A stretch of DNA of 64,000 nt from Thiobacillus sp. 63-78 (GTDB lineage Bacteria; Pseudomonadota; Gammaproteobacteria; Burkholderiales; Thiobacillaceae). A program made the position numbers and the translations under genes. Positions 37,588-45,645 of this stretch are shown one piece after another. The DNA is taken from positions 79,248 through 143,247 of the forward strand of contig MKWM01000034.1 of NCBI GenBank assembly GCA_001899765.1, read 5' to 3'. The notes under the pieces were generated by a model. The model worked only from the letters and a program-made list of their open reading frames with translations, had not been told where the DNA came from and searched no databases. How positions within the stretch are numbered: position 1 is the first letter of the stretch; each line of letters begins with the position of its first letter.

Positions 37588-39081
37588 ATGAACAAGCGGA
37601 TGAATAGGGGATGGGCCGGCCTGGCCACGCTGTCCCTGGTGTTGAGCCTGCAGGGGTGTGGCGGGGGCGGGGGCGAGGACAAGACCGCCCTGGTGAAACA
37701 GATTCCGGTCAATGCGCCGGCGGCGATCGCCCAGGAGTCGGATGCCAATTACGACAACAACGTCAACGGCCTGATCAGCGCGGCGACGCTGAAAAGCTGG
37801 AAGGACAACTGGCTCGCCAATCGTCCGGCGGGGATTACCGGCAAACTGGTCATCCTGCAGGCGACGGAGGGTCCGGCAGGGTCCGTATACATCAAGCCCA
37901 ACGGCACCAACGTATTCACCTATCTGTCGCCGAGCAGCGACTGGATCCAGACGCGCACCAACGGCGTCATCGAAACGCCCAGCATGGTACCGGACGGCGC
38001 GGGCATGGATGCGCTGCTGAAGAAATTCAACATCGATCCGAAGAACGACATGATCGTCGCCGCCATGGGCACCGGCAGCAACCCGAACGCGATGGCACAG
38101 GGCCGCATCTGGTATGCCTTGCGCTACTGGGGCGTGGACAAGAAAAATCTGGCGATCCTCAACGGCGGCAACCAGTGGATCAACGGCAACGGCATGGCCG
38201 CTGGCGACTTCCAGGCAACCGGGAGCGCGGCACCTGGCAACGGCCACGCCTCGGTCAAGGATCTGCTGGTCGACAACACCGCGCTGCAGGCCACGATGCA
38301 GGACCTGCTCGCCGTCTTGCCGTCGGCTGACACCAACTTGAAGAACGACGGCGTCTTCATCTGGGATGCGCGCAGCCTGAGTCAGTACAGCGCCGGTGAA
38401 ATGGTGGAACTCAGCGAAGATACCGATTCCGATACGGCCGGCACCCAGGCATGTGCGACCGCATACTGCGCGCCGGTCAACCCGGCCAACTACATGTGGA
38501 CCTTCCAGAACAATGGTTCGCGCCAGGGACACCCGTGGGGCACGCTGCAGCTCCAGTACACGCACATGCTCGACTCCACCAAGGGCTTCAGCTACCGGCC
38601 CAAGGCGGACCTGGCCGTGCTGCTGGCGGGCGGCACCAACGCCCAGGGCATTGGATTCGTTGGCGCCGACTATGCGCTGGTCGGCGCGGGTAACGCTTAC
38701 CAGAACGGCGACACGGTCTACACCTATTGCGAGACGACTTTCCGCGCGATGATCACGGGTATCACGAGTGCGGTCATCCTCGGCAAGCCGACCCGTTTCT
38801 ACGACGGCGCAATGGTGGAATGGAACTCGCTGACCGGCAGAAGCGTCATGACCGATTCGACGGGCAACGAGATCCTGCCGGACAATTCGCCGTGGCGTAC
38901 CGACGTGAAGTCCTTCTACCGCGCCGCAACCAGCAACACCCTGGTGGCCCAGCGCTACATCACCGACGCCTACGCCAAGTCGGCCAATGCCATCGTCAAC
39001 GCCGACAAGGCCTACAAGTACGGCGAGACCATCCCGACCGCCGGAGCGCGCGCACCCGCAGCGAACCCGTGCGGCGGCTGA
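37588..39081 (+). CDS. Tandem-rhodanese lipoprotein (thiosulfate sulfurtransferase-like)
   Basis: A 497-residue exported protein. The lipobox LSLQGC places the lipid on Cys24, followed by a Gly stretch. The N-terminal rhodanese half lacks the catalytic cysteine (AAMGTGSNPNAMAQGRIWYA). The second half begins FIWDARSL near 258 and has the active-site loop YTYCETTFR with Cys381, then FYDGAMVEWNSL. Rhodaneses move sulfane sulfur from thiosulfate to thiols. GATGGAGG precedes the ATG. A strong terminator ends this transcript. A rhodanese-like lipoprotein (ExtH) also opens a Geobacter outer-membrane electron conduit cluster. Confidence 0.85.
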   Translation: MNKRMNRGWAGLATLSLVLSLQGCGGGGGEDKTALVKQIPVNAPAAIAQESDANYDNNVNGLISAATLKSWKDNWLANRPAGITGKLVILQATEGPAGSVYIKPNGTNVFTYLSPSSDWIQTRTNGVIETPSMVPDGAGMDALLKKFNIDPKNDMIVAAMGTGSNPNAMAQGRIWYALRYWGVDKKNLAILNGGNQWINGNGMAAGDFQATGSAAPGNGHASVKDLLVDNTALQATMQDLLAVLPSADTNLKNDGVFIWDARSLSQYSAGEMVELSEDTDSDTAGTQACATAYCAPVNPANYMWTFQNNGSRQGHPWGTLQLQYTHMLDSTKGFSYRPKADLAVLLAGGTNAQGIGFVGADYALVGAGNAYQNGDTVYTYCETTFRAMITGITSAVILGKPTRFYDGAMVEWNSLTGRSVMTDSTGNEILPDNSPWRTDVKSFYRAATSNTLVAQRYITDAYAKSANAIVNADKAYKYGETIPTAGARAPAANPCGG

Positions 39082-39112
39082 CAAACGTCTGAACTATTGC
39101 TCTCCTCCTCTG

Positions 39113-39139
39113 GCCCACGATACGCTCGTGGGCTTTTTT
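39113..39139 (+). terminator. Intrinsic terminator after the rhodanese gene
   Basis: GCCCACGA (39113-39120) and TCGTGGGC (39126-39133) form a perfect 8-bp stem with a 5-nt loop, followed by TTTTTT. It lies directly upstream of the cytochrome gene, so that gene depends on readthrough or a promoter of its own. Confidence 0.92.
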
Positions 39140-39152
39140 CATGGGGTCAGGG

Positions 39153-40376
39153 ATGTTGAAGCTCATTTCGCGTGCGGGTCCGCTGCGGCTGCTGGCGGTC
39201 TGCGCGCTCGCGCTCCTGGCGGGCTGCGGCGACAAGCCGGAGGCTGCGGTCGAGACTTTTCTGAAACGTCACTGGGCCGAGCCGATGCCGCCGCAGGGCA
39301 CACCTCCGGCGGCGTTCTCGACGCTGGAGGCGTCGCTGAATCCGCAGGCCTGCGGACAATGCCACGCCGAGCAGTACGCGGCCTGGCGTGAAAGCCTGCA
39401 CAGCAAGACCATGGGCCCCGGCCTGCGCTGGCAGTTGATGCTGATGAACCAGGAGCAGGGCAACCGCTGCCTGCGCTGCCATACGCCGCTGGCCGAACAG
39501 AAAGCGCTGCTGGCACTGGAGTATGGCTGGCCGAATGCTCCGAAGCAGCCGCCGCCGGATTTCGTCCCCGCCGACCTGGGGCATCAGGGCCTGGTATGCG
39601 CGGCCTGCCACGTGCGTGGGCACCAGCGCTTCGGCCCGCCGCCGCGCGGCGAGGTGGCCAAGGACGGCCCGCATGGCGGTTTCGTCGCGACCGAGGCCTT
39701 CCAGGACAGCCGCTTCTGCGCGCACTGCCACCAGTTCCCGGACAACGGCCCGCGGCTGGCCGGCAAGCTGCAGGAGGATACGTACGCGCAATGGGCGGCG
39801 AGCGGCTACGCGCAGGATGGACCGGGTAGACAGACCTGCCAGTCCTGCCATATGCCGGACCGCCAGCATCGCTGGCGCGGCATTCACGACCCCGACATGA
39901 CGCGGCGCGCGGTCGACGTGACCCTGAAACTGGTCCCGCTCGGCGGCGGCCGCCACGAGGCGGTCGCGACCGTGCGCAATACGGGCGCCGGCCATCACTT
40001 CCCGACCTACATGGTGCCCAAGGTCGAGCTTGTGTTTTACCGCCGCGATGCCGGCGGCGGCGGCGTCGAACTGGGGCGCCACGTCATCGGCTGGAACGTC
40101 GACACGCCGATCACGCGGGAGCTGTCCGATACCCGCCTTGCCGCCGGCGAAGCGCGCGATTTCCGCCAGTCCTTCCACGCAGCGGGCGGCGACTGGCGCG
40201 TGGAACTGGTCGTGCGGGTGCTGCCGGCCGAACACTACGAGCGCATCTACCGCGATGCGCTGGAGAACGCTGACCAGTTGCCGGCGGCGGCGCTGCCGCC
40301 GTTGCGACGCGCGCTTGAGGAGGCCGTGGCAACGCGCTATGAACTGCTGCGCATCGAGACCGGGGCGGAACCCTGA
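39153..40376 (+). CDS. Penta-haem c-type cytochrome lipoprotein
   Basis: A 407-residue exported protein with lipobox LLAGC (Cys25). Five CXXCH haem sites are visible: CGQCH (67-71), CLRCH (106-110), CAACH (149-153), CAHCH (189-193) and CQSCH (229-233). After the haems comes a beta-rich domain with NTGAGHHFPTYMVP, as in other periplasmic multihaem cytochromes. It should carry electrons at the outer membrane. The ATG at 39153 starts a clean signal; 39141 is an alternative. It has no usual partner enzyme gene, so its donor or acceptor is unknown. Confidence 0.88.
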   Translation: MLKLISRAGPLRLLAVCALALLAGCGDKPEAAVETFLKRHWAEPMPPQGTPPAAFSTLEASLNPQACGQCHAEQYAAWRESLHSKTMGPGLRWQLMLMNQEQGNRCLRCHTPLAEQKALLALEYGWPNAPKQPPPDFVPADLGHQGLVCAACHVRGHQRFGPPPRGEVAKDGPHGGFVATEAFQDSRFCAHCHQFPDNGPRLAGKLQEDTYAQWAASGYAQDGPGRQTCQSCHMPDRQHRWRGIHDPDMTRRAVDVTLKLVPLGGGRHEAVATVRNTGAGHHFPTYMVPKVELVFYRRDAGGGGVELGRHVIGWNVDTPITRELSDTRLAAGEARDFRQSFHAAGGDWRVELVVRVLPAEHYERIYRDALENADQLPAAALPPLRRALEEAVATRYELLRIETGAEP

Positions 40377-40475
40377 GCAGAGCCCTGGCCTTTTCATTCG
40401 CGGGTGTCGGGCAGACCCGCTTCGGCTGCCGAAAGGGCGGCAATACGGGGGTGATTGCGCGCCGGCGTGAGTCCG

Positions 40476-40529
40476 GTGCGATTGCAATTTGAAAGATTGC
40501 GCCCGGTTCCGCTTGTCGTGCAATCGCAC
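40476..40529. promoter_or_regulatory. Inverted-repeat pair, candidate enhancer of the sigma-54 promoter
   Basis: GTGCGATTGCA (40476-40486) and TGCAATCGCAC (40519-40529) are perfect inverted copies. Their centres are 43 nt apart, about four helical turns, and each contains TGC-N4-GCA. They lie 50-105 nt upstream of the -24/-12 promoter at 40578, the usual place for NtrC-type activator sites. Confidence 0.6.
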
Positions 40530-40577
40530 TGGCTGAGTGGTTTTTGCTAAGCCACTGTTATAAAAGAATAATCATGG

Positions 40578-40595
40578 CAGGCATGATACGTGCTT
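40578..40595 (+). promoter_or_regulatory. Sigma-54 promoter of the cytochrome-porin genes
   Basis: CAGGCATGATACGTGCTT has GG at 40580-40581 and GC at 40592-40593 with 10 nt between. Its -12 part (GTGCTT) is identical to that of the promoter at 34473; the -24 part is weaker (GGCATG). Transcription would start near 40605, before the ATG at 40636. Confidence 0.6.
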
Positions 40596-40635
40596 AAGTT
40601 TAGGCGTCGATATGACGGAAGGGAGCCGTAAGCCC

Positions 40636-40908
40636 ATGCGATCAACTGGCGTAGTCACTGTGATGGCCCTTGCCTTGCTGCTGACGGCACCGGCCATCGA
40701 TGCGGCCGAGCCGGGGAAGCCCAGGCTCAAGTACCGCGACAAGCCGCTGGCGTGTACGTGTGCCACGGGTACGAGCGAGGCGGATATACGCAAGGCATGG
40801 GATGCCCGGTTCAAGCAGTCGGAAGGTGCTCGCCTGGATAGTCTGGACGGGCTTCCCGCAACGCGTGACGAACAAAGGAGAAGGGAAGATGAAGTGCAAC
40901 CAAGGTAG
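40636..40908 (+). CDS. Small exported protein with a CxC motif
   Basis: A 90-residue product with a Sec signal peptide (VVTVMALALLLTAPAIDA). The mature part of about 67 residues has KPLACTCATG, a CxC pair, and a charged helical tail. No haem motif is present. The ATG at 40636 is used because the predicted sigma-54 start leaves no room for the ATG at 40612. It overlaps the tri-haem cytochrome gene by 20 nt. A small periplasmic or lipoprotein partner is common in outer-membrane electron conduits. Confidence 0.65.
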   Translation: MRSTGVVTVMALALLLTAPAIDAAEPGKPRLKYRDKPLACTCATGTSEADIRKAWDARFKQSEGARLDSLDGLPATRDEQRRREDEVQPR

Positions 40909-41392
40909 GGGTGGTCTGTTGGGGAAAATCTGGCGCGGCGGGGTCATGCTCTCGCTGCTGGGTCTGGGTGCCGCCATGCTCGCCAGTCTGGCTGGCCGGC
41001 ATGTTGAGGATTCGGCCGGGCAGACAGCCGCGGGCTGGGGCAGTGAAGCAACGGTGACGCTGGCGGAAGGGGTGGTACAGCTGTCGCCGATCGCGCTCGC
41101 CAATGCCTGCGGCCTGGGGGCGTCGAGTTGCTTCAAGTGCCATAACGGCAAACGCGCGCCCGCGCCGGTGATGGATGCCACCAAGGCGCCCTGGCATGCG
41201 CAGCATGCCAAGGTGAACAACTCGTGCGTGGGCTGCCACAAGGGGAACTCGCGCATCATGAAGGAGGAGGTGGCGCACGAGAAGATGCTCGCCAAGCCGC
41301 GCGACAACACGGCTGAAGCCTGCGGCAGCTGCCACAAGGGCGATCTTGCCAAGGTGCAGGGTGCTTACCACGCCATTCCTGGAGCGAAATAA
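40889..41392 (+). CDS. Tri-haem c-type cytochrome
   Basis: A 167-residue protein with an N-terminal hydrophobic helix at about 18-36 (GVMLSLLGLGAAMLASLAG), either a signal or a membrane anchor. Haem sites are CFKCH (81-85), CVGCH (113-117) and CGSCH (145-149). Extra histidines (PWHAQHAK, VAHEKM, AYHAIPG) can serve as distal ligands. A strong AAAGGAGAAGG site precedes the ATG. It lies 2 nt upstream of the porin gene, so the two products are probably functional partners. Confidence 0.88.
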   Translation: MKCNQGRGGLLGKIWRGGVMLSLLGLGAAMLASLAGRHVEDSAGQTAAGWGSEATVTLAEGVVQLSPIALANACGLGASSCFKCHNGKRAPAPVMDATKAPWHAQHAKVNNSCVGCHKGNSRIMKEEVAHEKMLAKPRDNTAEACGSCHKGDLAKVQGAYHAIPGAK

Positions 41393-41394
41393 TT

Positions 41395-42561
41395 ATGAAA
41401 CGTTCATTGTCACGCATCCGTGCGGCTGGCCTCCTCGCCGCTTTGCTGCCGCTGAGCGCGGTTGCCGGCCCCACCATCGAGTTTGGCGAGCAGGGTTCGC
41501 TGACCTTTACCTATGCCCTGCAAGGCTGGCTGCAGCACAAGGGGTTCACTTCGCCCACCGATAGCGGCGCATCGAATGATGCCTTCCTGCGCCGTAACCG
41601 CCTGACCTTTTCCGGCCAGTACAACGACTTCGTGGGGTTTTATGCCCAGCTCGAGGCTGGCAACGACAGTAAACTCGGCAACGACGACAAGAGCGTCTAT
41701 TACCGCGATGCGTATGTGACGCTGGACTACCGTGACGACCTGCGTTTCATTGTCGGCCGTTTCAAGAACACCTTCTCGCGGGAGAACCTGGAAGCGTGCC
41801 TTGAGCCGCTGACGCTGGATCGCGCGGAAGCGCTTGCCTACACGCCGTTTGGCGGCAGCCGCGACACCGGCCTGGCGATCTGGGGCAACCTGCTGGACGC
41901 CCGGCTCCAGTATCGTCTAATGATCGCCGACGGCCGCGAGGGCAACGACGTGGCCAAGGACTATCCCCGTCTGACGGGCCGCGTGCATTACAGCTTCTGG
42001 GAGCCGGAGCCCAGCTACGGCTATCTGGGAACCTATCTGGGAACGAAAAAGGTGCTGACCATCGGCGCCGCCTATGACATGCAGAAGGACGTCGCCTACG
42101 GCAACTATGTGGCGCGCAGCGACATCAAGGATTACAAGGCATGGACTACGGACGTATTCATGGAATACCCGGCGTTGAGCGGCGTCTATACGCTGTCCGG
42201 CGCGTACTTCGATTACGACACGGGCAATGCCATCAACATGGCTCCCGATCCCACGTTGCCGATCGGCAGTAATCTCAAGGGCTACTACGTCAAGGCCGGC
42301 TACATGCTGCCCAGCAAGATCGGCATTGGCCGCCTGCAGTTCTTCGCACGCCACGAAAAGTCCGATTACGGCATCAGGGTCGGCAATGCCAATTATTACG
42401 ACCAGAAATGGAACAGCGTGGGCGCGAACTACTATCTCGACGGGCAGCGCTTGAAGATCACCTTTGAATACGCGGACATCGCCTTCGATACCCAGCATCC
42501 GACCAACCCGGCGCTGCAGGATTACAATCAGGCTACACTCGGCTTGCAGTTCATTTTCTGA
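41395..42561 (+). CDS. Outer-membrane beta-barrel porin, ExtI-like or phosphate-selective type
   Basis: A 388-residue protein with signal peptide (LLAALLPLSAVAGP), amphipathic beta strands throughout and the final ...LGLQFIF with C-terminal Phe required for BAM recognition. Segments FLRRNRLTFSGQYNDFVGFY and YRDAYVTLDYRDDLRFIVGRF resemble the OprO/OprP-like porin fold. In Geobacter a porin-like partner of multihaem cytochromes (ExtI) has been linked to selenite and tellurite uptake. The neighbourhood suggests either a conduit barrel or an oxyanion channel; sequence alone does not choose. Confidence 0.82.
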   Translation: MKRSLSRIRAAGLLAALLPLSAVAGPTIEFGEQGSLTFTYALQGWLQHKGFTSPTDSGASNDAFLRRNRLTFSGQYNDFVGFYAQLEAGNDSKLGNDDKSVYYRDAYVTLDYRDDLRFIVGRFKNTFSRENLEACLEPLTLDRAEALAYTPFGGSRDTGLAIWGNLLDARLQYRLMIADGREGNDVAKDYPRLTGRVHYSFWEPEPSYGYLGTYLGTKKVLTIGAAYDMQKDVAYGNYVARSDIKDYKAWTTDVFMEYPALSGVYTLSGAYFDYDTGNAINMAPDPTLPIGSNLKGYYVKAGYMLPSKIGIGRLQFFARHEKSDYGIRVGNANYYDQKWNSVGANYYLDGQRLKITFEYADIAFDTQHPTNPALQDYNQATLGLQFIF

Positions 42562-42582
42562 TCGGTCCCCTGCAGTCGTGAT

Positions 42583-42618
42583 GTGCGGCCGCCGGGTGAC
42601 TGGCGGCCGCGCTTTTTT
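42583..42618 (+). terminator. Intrinsic terminator after the porin gene
   Basis: GCGGCCGCC (42585-42593) pairs with GGCGGCCGC (42602-42610), extended by two outer pairs, and is followed by TTTTTT. It separates the cytochrome-porin transcript from the sensor kinase gene. Confidence 0.9.
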
Positions 42619-42668
42619 GTGATGCATCGCTCAAACAGCCAGGAGGTATCGCCATCAAATCGCTGAGC

Positions 42669-44102
42669 TTGCGGGGAACGGCCAATCAGCGCCCGCCGAT
42701 TCCATTCTTTCCCGGCTACCAGTTGCCGGTTGCGATGGTGCTGTTCATCGGCATGCTGTATGCCATGCTCGGCCCGCTCGGGGACGAGCCGCACCTGCTC
42801 TGGTTGTTCGGTGCCCTGCTCGCCTTCCTGGCGGTGCGCCTGCTTGGCGAATGGGCCGCGCTGAGGCGGCTCGAGCTGGGCATTCTCCGTACGCGCGAAG
42901 GTCTGCTGGAGCCGACGCCGATCGAGCCTCACGCATGGACCAGCGTCGGCCATCTCATCCAGGAATACAACACCACGATCGCCACCTTGCGTCTGATATT
43001 TCAGACCGTGGAGGAATGCCAGGGGCGTTTTCTCAACGAGCGCAACCGCAGCAACACCATTCTGCAAAGCCTGCCGGGCGCCTTGCTGAGCCTGGCCGAC
43101 GATTTGCGCGTCACCATCGCCAACCGTCAGGCGGAGGCGTTGTTCGGCGTCCGGCCGGGCGGATTGATCGACGCGAACCTGTTCGAGCTGCTCAACACCA
43201 ACGAGCGCGACCGCGAATTGCTGCGTGACGCCTTTCTCTACAAGCATGCCATCCGCAATCAGGAAATCGCGCTCAGGGTCGACGGCAGCAAGCGTTTTTT
43301 CTCGCTCAATCTCGCTTTCTACAGCGACGAGGAAAACGACATGGGCGGGGTGCTGATCCTGCAGGACATCACCGAGCACCGGCAGCTGATGGAGAGCGTT
43401 GCGACGCGCGAGAAACTGGTGGCGATGGGCCAGCTGGCGGCGGGTGTCGCGCACGAATTGAATACGCCCCTCGGCAATATCCTTGGCTATGCGCAACTGC
43501 TCGATCGGGGTGCGGCCGGTCATCCGAAACTGGCGGAATATGCCCGCATCATCGCCGACGAGACGCAACGCTGCTCGCATGTGGTGCAGGAATTGCTCGA
43601 CTACGCGCGCACGGACAAGTGCAGCGGCGAGATCTGCGATCTGAACCAGATGGCGCGGGAATTGATCGAGACATTCATCAAATGCCGGCTTAAACGCTAC
43701 CGTATCGAAATCGTGCTGGAGCTATGCCAGGAGCCCCTGCTTGCCGAGGGCGGGTGCGGCCAGCTCGATATCGTCCTGGGCAATCTGCTGGTCAACGCCA
43801 TCGACGCACTCGACAAGATACCGTCGCCGCGCATCGTCGTGCGTACCTGGATGGAAGACACCTATGCCGCGCTCTCCATCGCGGACAACGGCCCGGGTGT
43901 GCCACTGGATATCCGCAACCGCTTGTTCGACCCGTTCTTTTCCACCAAGGATGTCGGACAGGGCTCCGGGCTCGGCTTGTCCATCAGTCAGGCCATCGTC
44001 ACCAAGCGTGGCGGTTTTATTGCCTACGATGCCGAGCATGGCGAAGGGGCGTGTTTCGTCGTCAGGATTCCGGCCGTCGATCTGGAGCGTGCGCAATCAT
44101 GA
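42669..44102 (+). CDS. Membrane sensor histidine kinase (NtrB-type) of the sulfur/cytochrome block
   Basis: About 477 residues. Two membrane helices (19-35 and 43-60) enclose almost no periplasmic loop, so the signal is probably sensed in or near the membrane. A PAS domain (NTILQSLPGALLSLADD) precedes the phosphoacceptor His262 in VAHELNTPLGNILGY. ATPase boxes NLLVNAIDAL, DNGPGVP and GQGSGLGLSISQAIV follow. TTG at 42669 is the first canonical start, but AGGAGG at 42641-42646 is spaced for an in-frame ATC at 42654. It overlaps its regulator gene by 4 nt. Confidence 0.9.
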   Translation: MRGTANQRPPIPFFPGYQLPVAMVLFIGMLYAMLGPLGDEPHLLWLFGALLAFLAVRLLGEWAALRRLELGILRTREGLLEPTPIEPHAWTSVGHLIQEYNTTIATLRLIFQTVEECQGRFLNERNRSNTILQSLPGALLSLADDLRVTIANRQAEALFGVRPGGLIDANLFELLNTNERDRELLRDAFLYKHAIRNQEIALRVDGSKRFFSLNLAFYSDEENDMGGVLILQDITEHRQLMESVATREKLVAMGQLAAGVAHELNTPLGNILGYAQLLDRGAAGHPKLAEYARIIADETQRCSHVVQELLDYARTDKCSGEICDLNQMARELIETFIKCRLKRYRIEIVLELCQEPLLAEGGCGQLDIVLGNLLVNAIDALDKIPSPRIVVRTWMEDTYAALSIADNGPGVPLDIRNRLFDPFFSTKDVGQGSGLGLSISQAIVTKRGGFIAYDAEHGEGACFVVRIPAVDLERAQS

Positions 44103-45547
44103 AGCAGGATGCTCCCGCCCTCCGCAACGACGGCAAGGACGCTGCCATGAACGACGCCGCCACGAACGACGCCGCGATGAATGAAACCGTGCCGACCATT
44201 CTGGTCACCGAAGACGATCGCAACATGCGCGAGCTGATTCTTGCCGTACTGGCCGAATCGTCGATGGCTTTCAGGGTGGCCAGCGCCGAGAATGCGCACG
44301 AGGCGATGGATTTTCTCGAGAACAACGACGCCGCCGTCGTGCTCACCGATCTGCGCATGCCGGGTGCCGATGGGCTTGAACTGCTCAAGTTCGTGAAATC
44401 GCGGAACCCGCGGACCCAGGTCGTGCTGGTTACCGGTTACGCTACCGTCGAGTCGGCCGTCAAGGCCCTCAAGGAGGGGGCCTACGATTACGTCCAGAAA
44501 CCGTTCGACACCACCAAGCTGCGCTCGGTGGTAGAAAAGGCGCTCGATTACTTCCTGATCTCGACCGAGAATCAGCGCCTGCGCCGTCAAACGCGCGCCT
44601 ACGAGGAAAGCGGCGAAATCATCGGCCAATCCCAGGCGAAGGAACGCGTCGACCGCCTGATCGACGCCGCCGCCGCGTACGACTCCAGTGTGCTGATCTT
44701 CGGCGAAAGCGGCTGCGGCAAGGAACTGGTGGCGCGCCAGATCCATCAGCGCGGCAAGCGCAGCGGCAAGTCCTTCGTCGCCATCAACTGTGCGGCGATC
44801 CCGGAAAACCTGATCGAAAGCGAGCTGTTCGGCTTCCGCAAGGGCTCGTTTACCGGTGCCGAGCGCAACAAGCCCGGCCTGTTCGAGGCCGCCGACGGCG
44901 GCACCCTGTTCCTCGACGAGATCAACAATGCGCCGATGGCCCTGCAGGCCAAGCTGCTGCGCGTGCTGCAGGACGGCAGCTTCTATCCGACCGGCGCCAC
45001 CGAACCGGTTCATGTCGATGTCCGCGTGATTGCCGCCAGCAACCGGCAGATTCCCGAACTGGTGGAAGCCGGCCAGTTTCGCGAAGACCTCTTCTATCGC
45101 CTGTCGGTCATGGAAATCAGCGTTCCGCCGCTGCGCGAGCGGCGCGAAGACATCGCGCTGCTGACCTACTACCTGCTGAACAAGCACACGCTGCGCCTCG
45201 GCAAGCACATCGGCGGCATCAGCACTGCCGTGCTCGGCGCGCTGATGCGCTACGACTGGCCCGGCAATGTGCGCGAACTGGAAAACATCGTTCAGCGCAT
45301 GATCATTCTCGCCGAATCGGATCAGATCGACACCGCCGTGCTGCCGTCGCGGCTGACCGAGCAGAAGGACCCGCGCGGCCGCGCCCTCGACTATCTGCCG
45401 CCGCAAAGCCTGGACGAGGTGGAAGCCTATTTCATCCGCAAGACCCTGCGCGAGACGCACGGCGACCGTGCCCTGGCGGCGGAAATTCTCGGCATCGACA
45501 AATCGACCTTGTGGCGCAAGGTCAAGCGCTATGGCATCGAGGAGTAG
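44099..45547 (+). CDS. Sigma-54-dependent response regulator (NtrC family)
   Basis: A 482-residue regulator. The receiver domain has ED at 38-39, phosphoacceptor Asp84 ([11 protein letters not shown]), Thr112 and Lys134. The AAA+ domain shows Walker A GESGCGKE (202-209), the sigma-54 contact loop GSFTGA (249-254, Ser for the usual Ala) and Walker B LFLDE. A Fis-type HTH ends the protein ([20 protein letters not shown]). It is translated with the kinase. It should bind upstream of the two sigma-54 promoters in this block. The N-terminal 30 residues hold a short repeated segment ([13 protein letters not shown]). Confidence 0.94.
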   Translation: MKQDAPALRNDGKDAAMNDAATNDAAMNETVPTILVTEDDRNMRELILAVLAESSMAFRVASAENAHEAMDFLENNDAAVVLTDLRMPGADGLELLKFVKSRNPRTQVVLVTGYATVESAVKALKEGAYDYVQKPFDTTKLRSVVEKALDYFLISTENQRLRRQTRAYEESGEIIGQSQAKERVDRLIDAAAAYDSSVLIFGESGCGKELVARQIHQRGKRSGKSFVAINCAAIPENLIESELFGFRKGSFTGAERNKPGLFEAADGGTLFLDEINNAPMALQAKLLRVLQDGSFYPTGATEPVHVDVRVIAASNRQIPELVEAGQFREDLFYRLSVMEISVPPLRERREDIALLTYYLLNKHTLRLGKHIGGISTAVLGALMRYDWPGNVRELENIVQRMIILAESDQIDTAVLPSRLTEQKDPRGRALDYLPPQSLDEVEAYFIRKTLRETHGDRALAAEILGIDKSTLWRKVKRYGIEE

Positions 45548-45645
45548 GACGGTGAAGGATTCCCTGCGTCATGTCCGATCCCGCATTGTTTGCGGCACGC
45601 GCCCGGCGGCGTGGGCGTCCTGCTACGGTTTCCAGGTTGAATGCG

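Noticed and set aside
45571..45645. Upstream start of gspC
   Set aside because: The extra 25 codons have weak third-position GC bias and no resemblance to GspC; kept as an alternative only.
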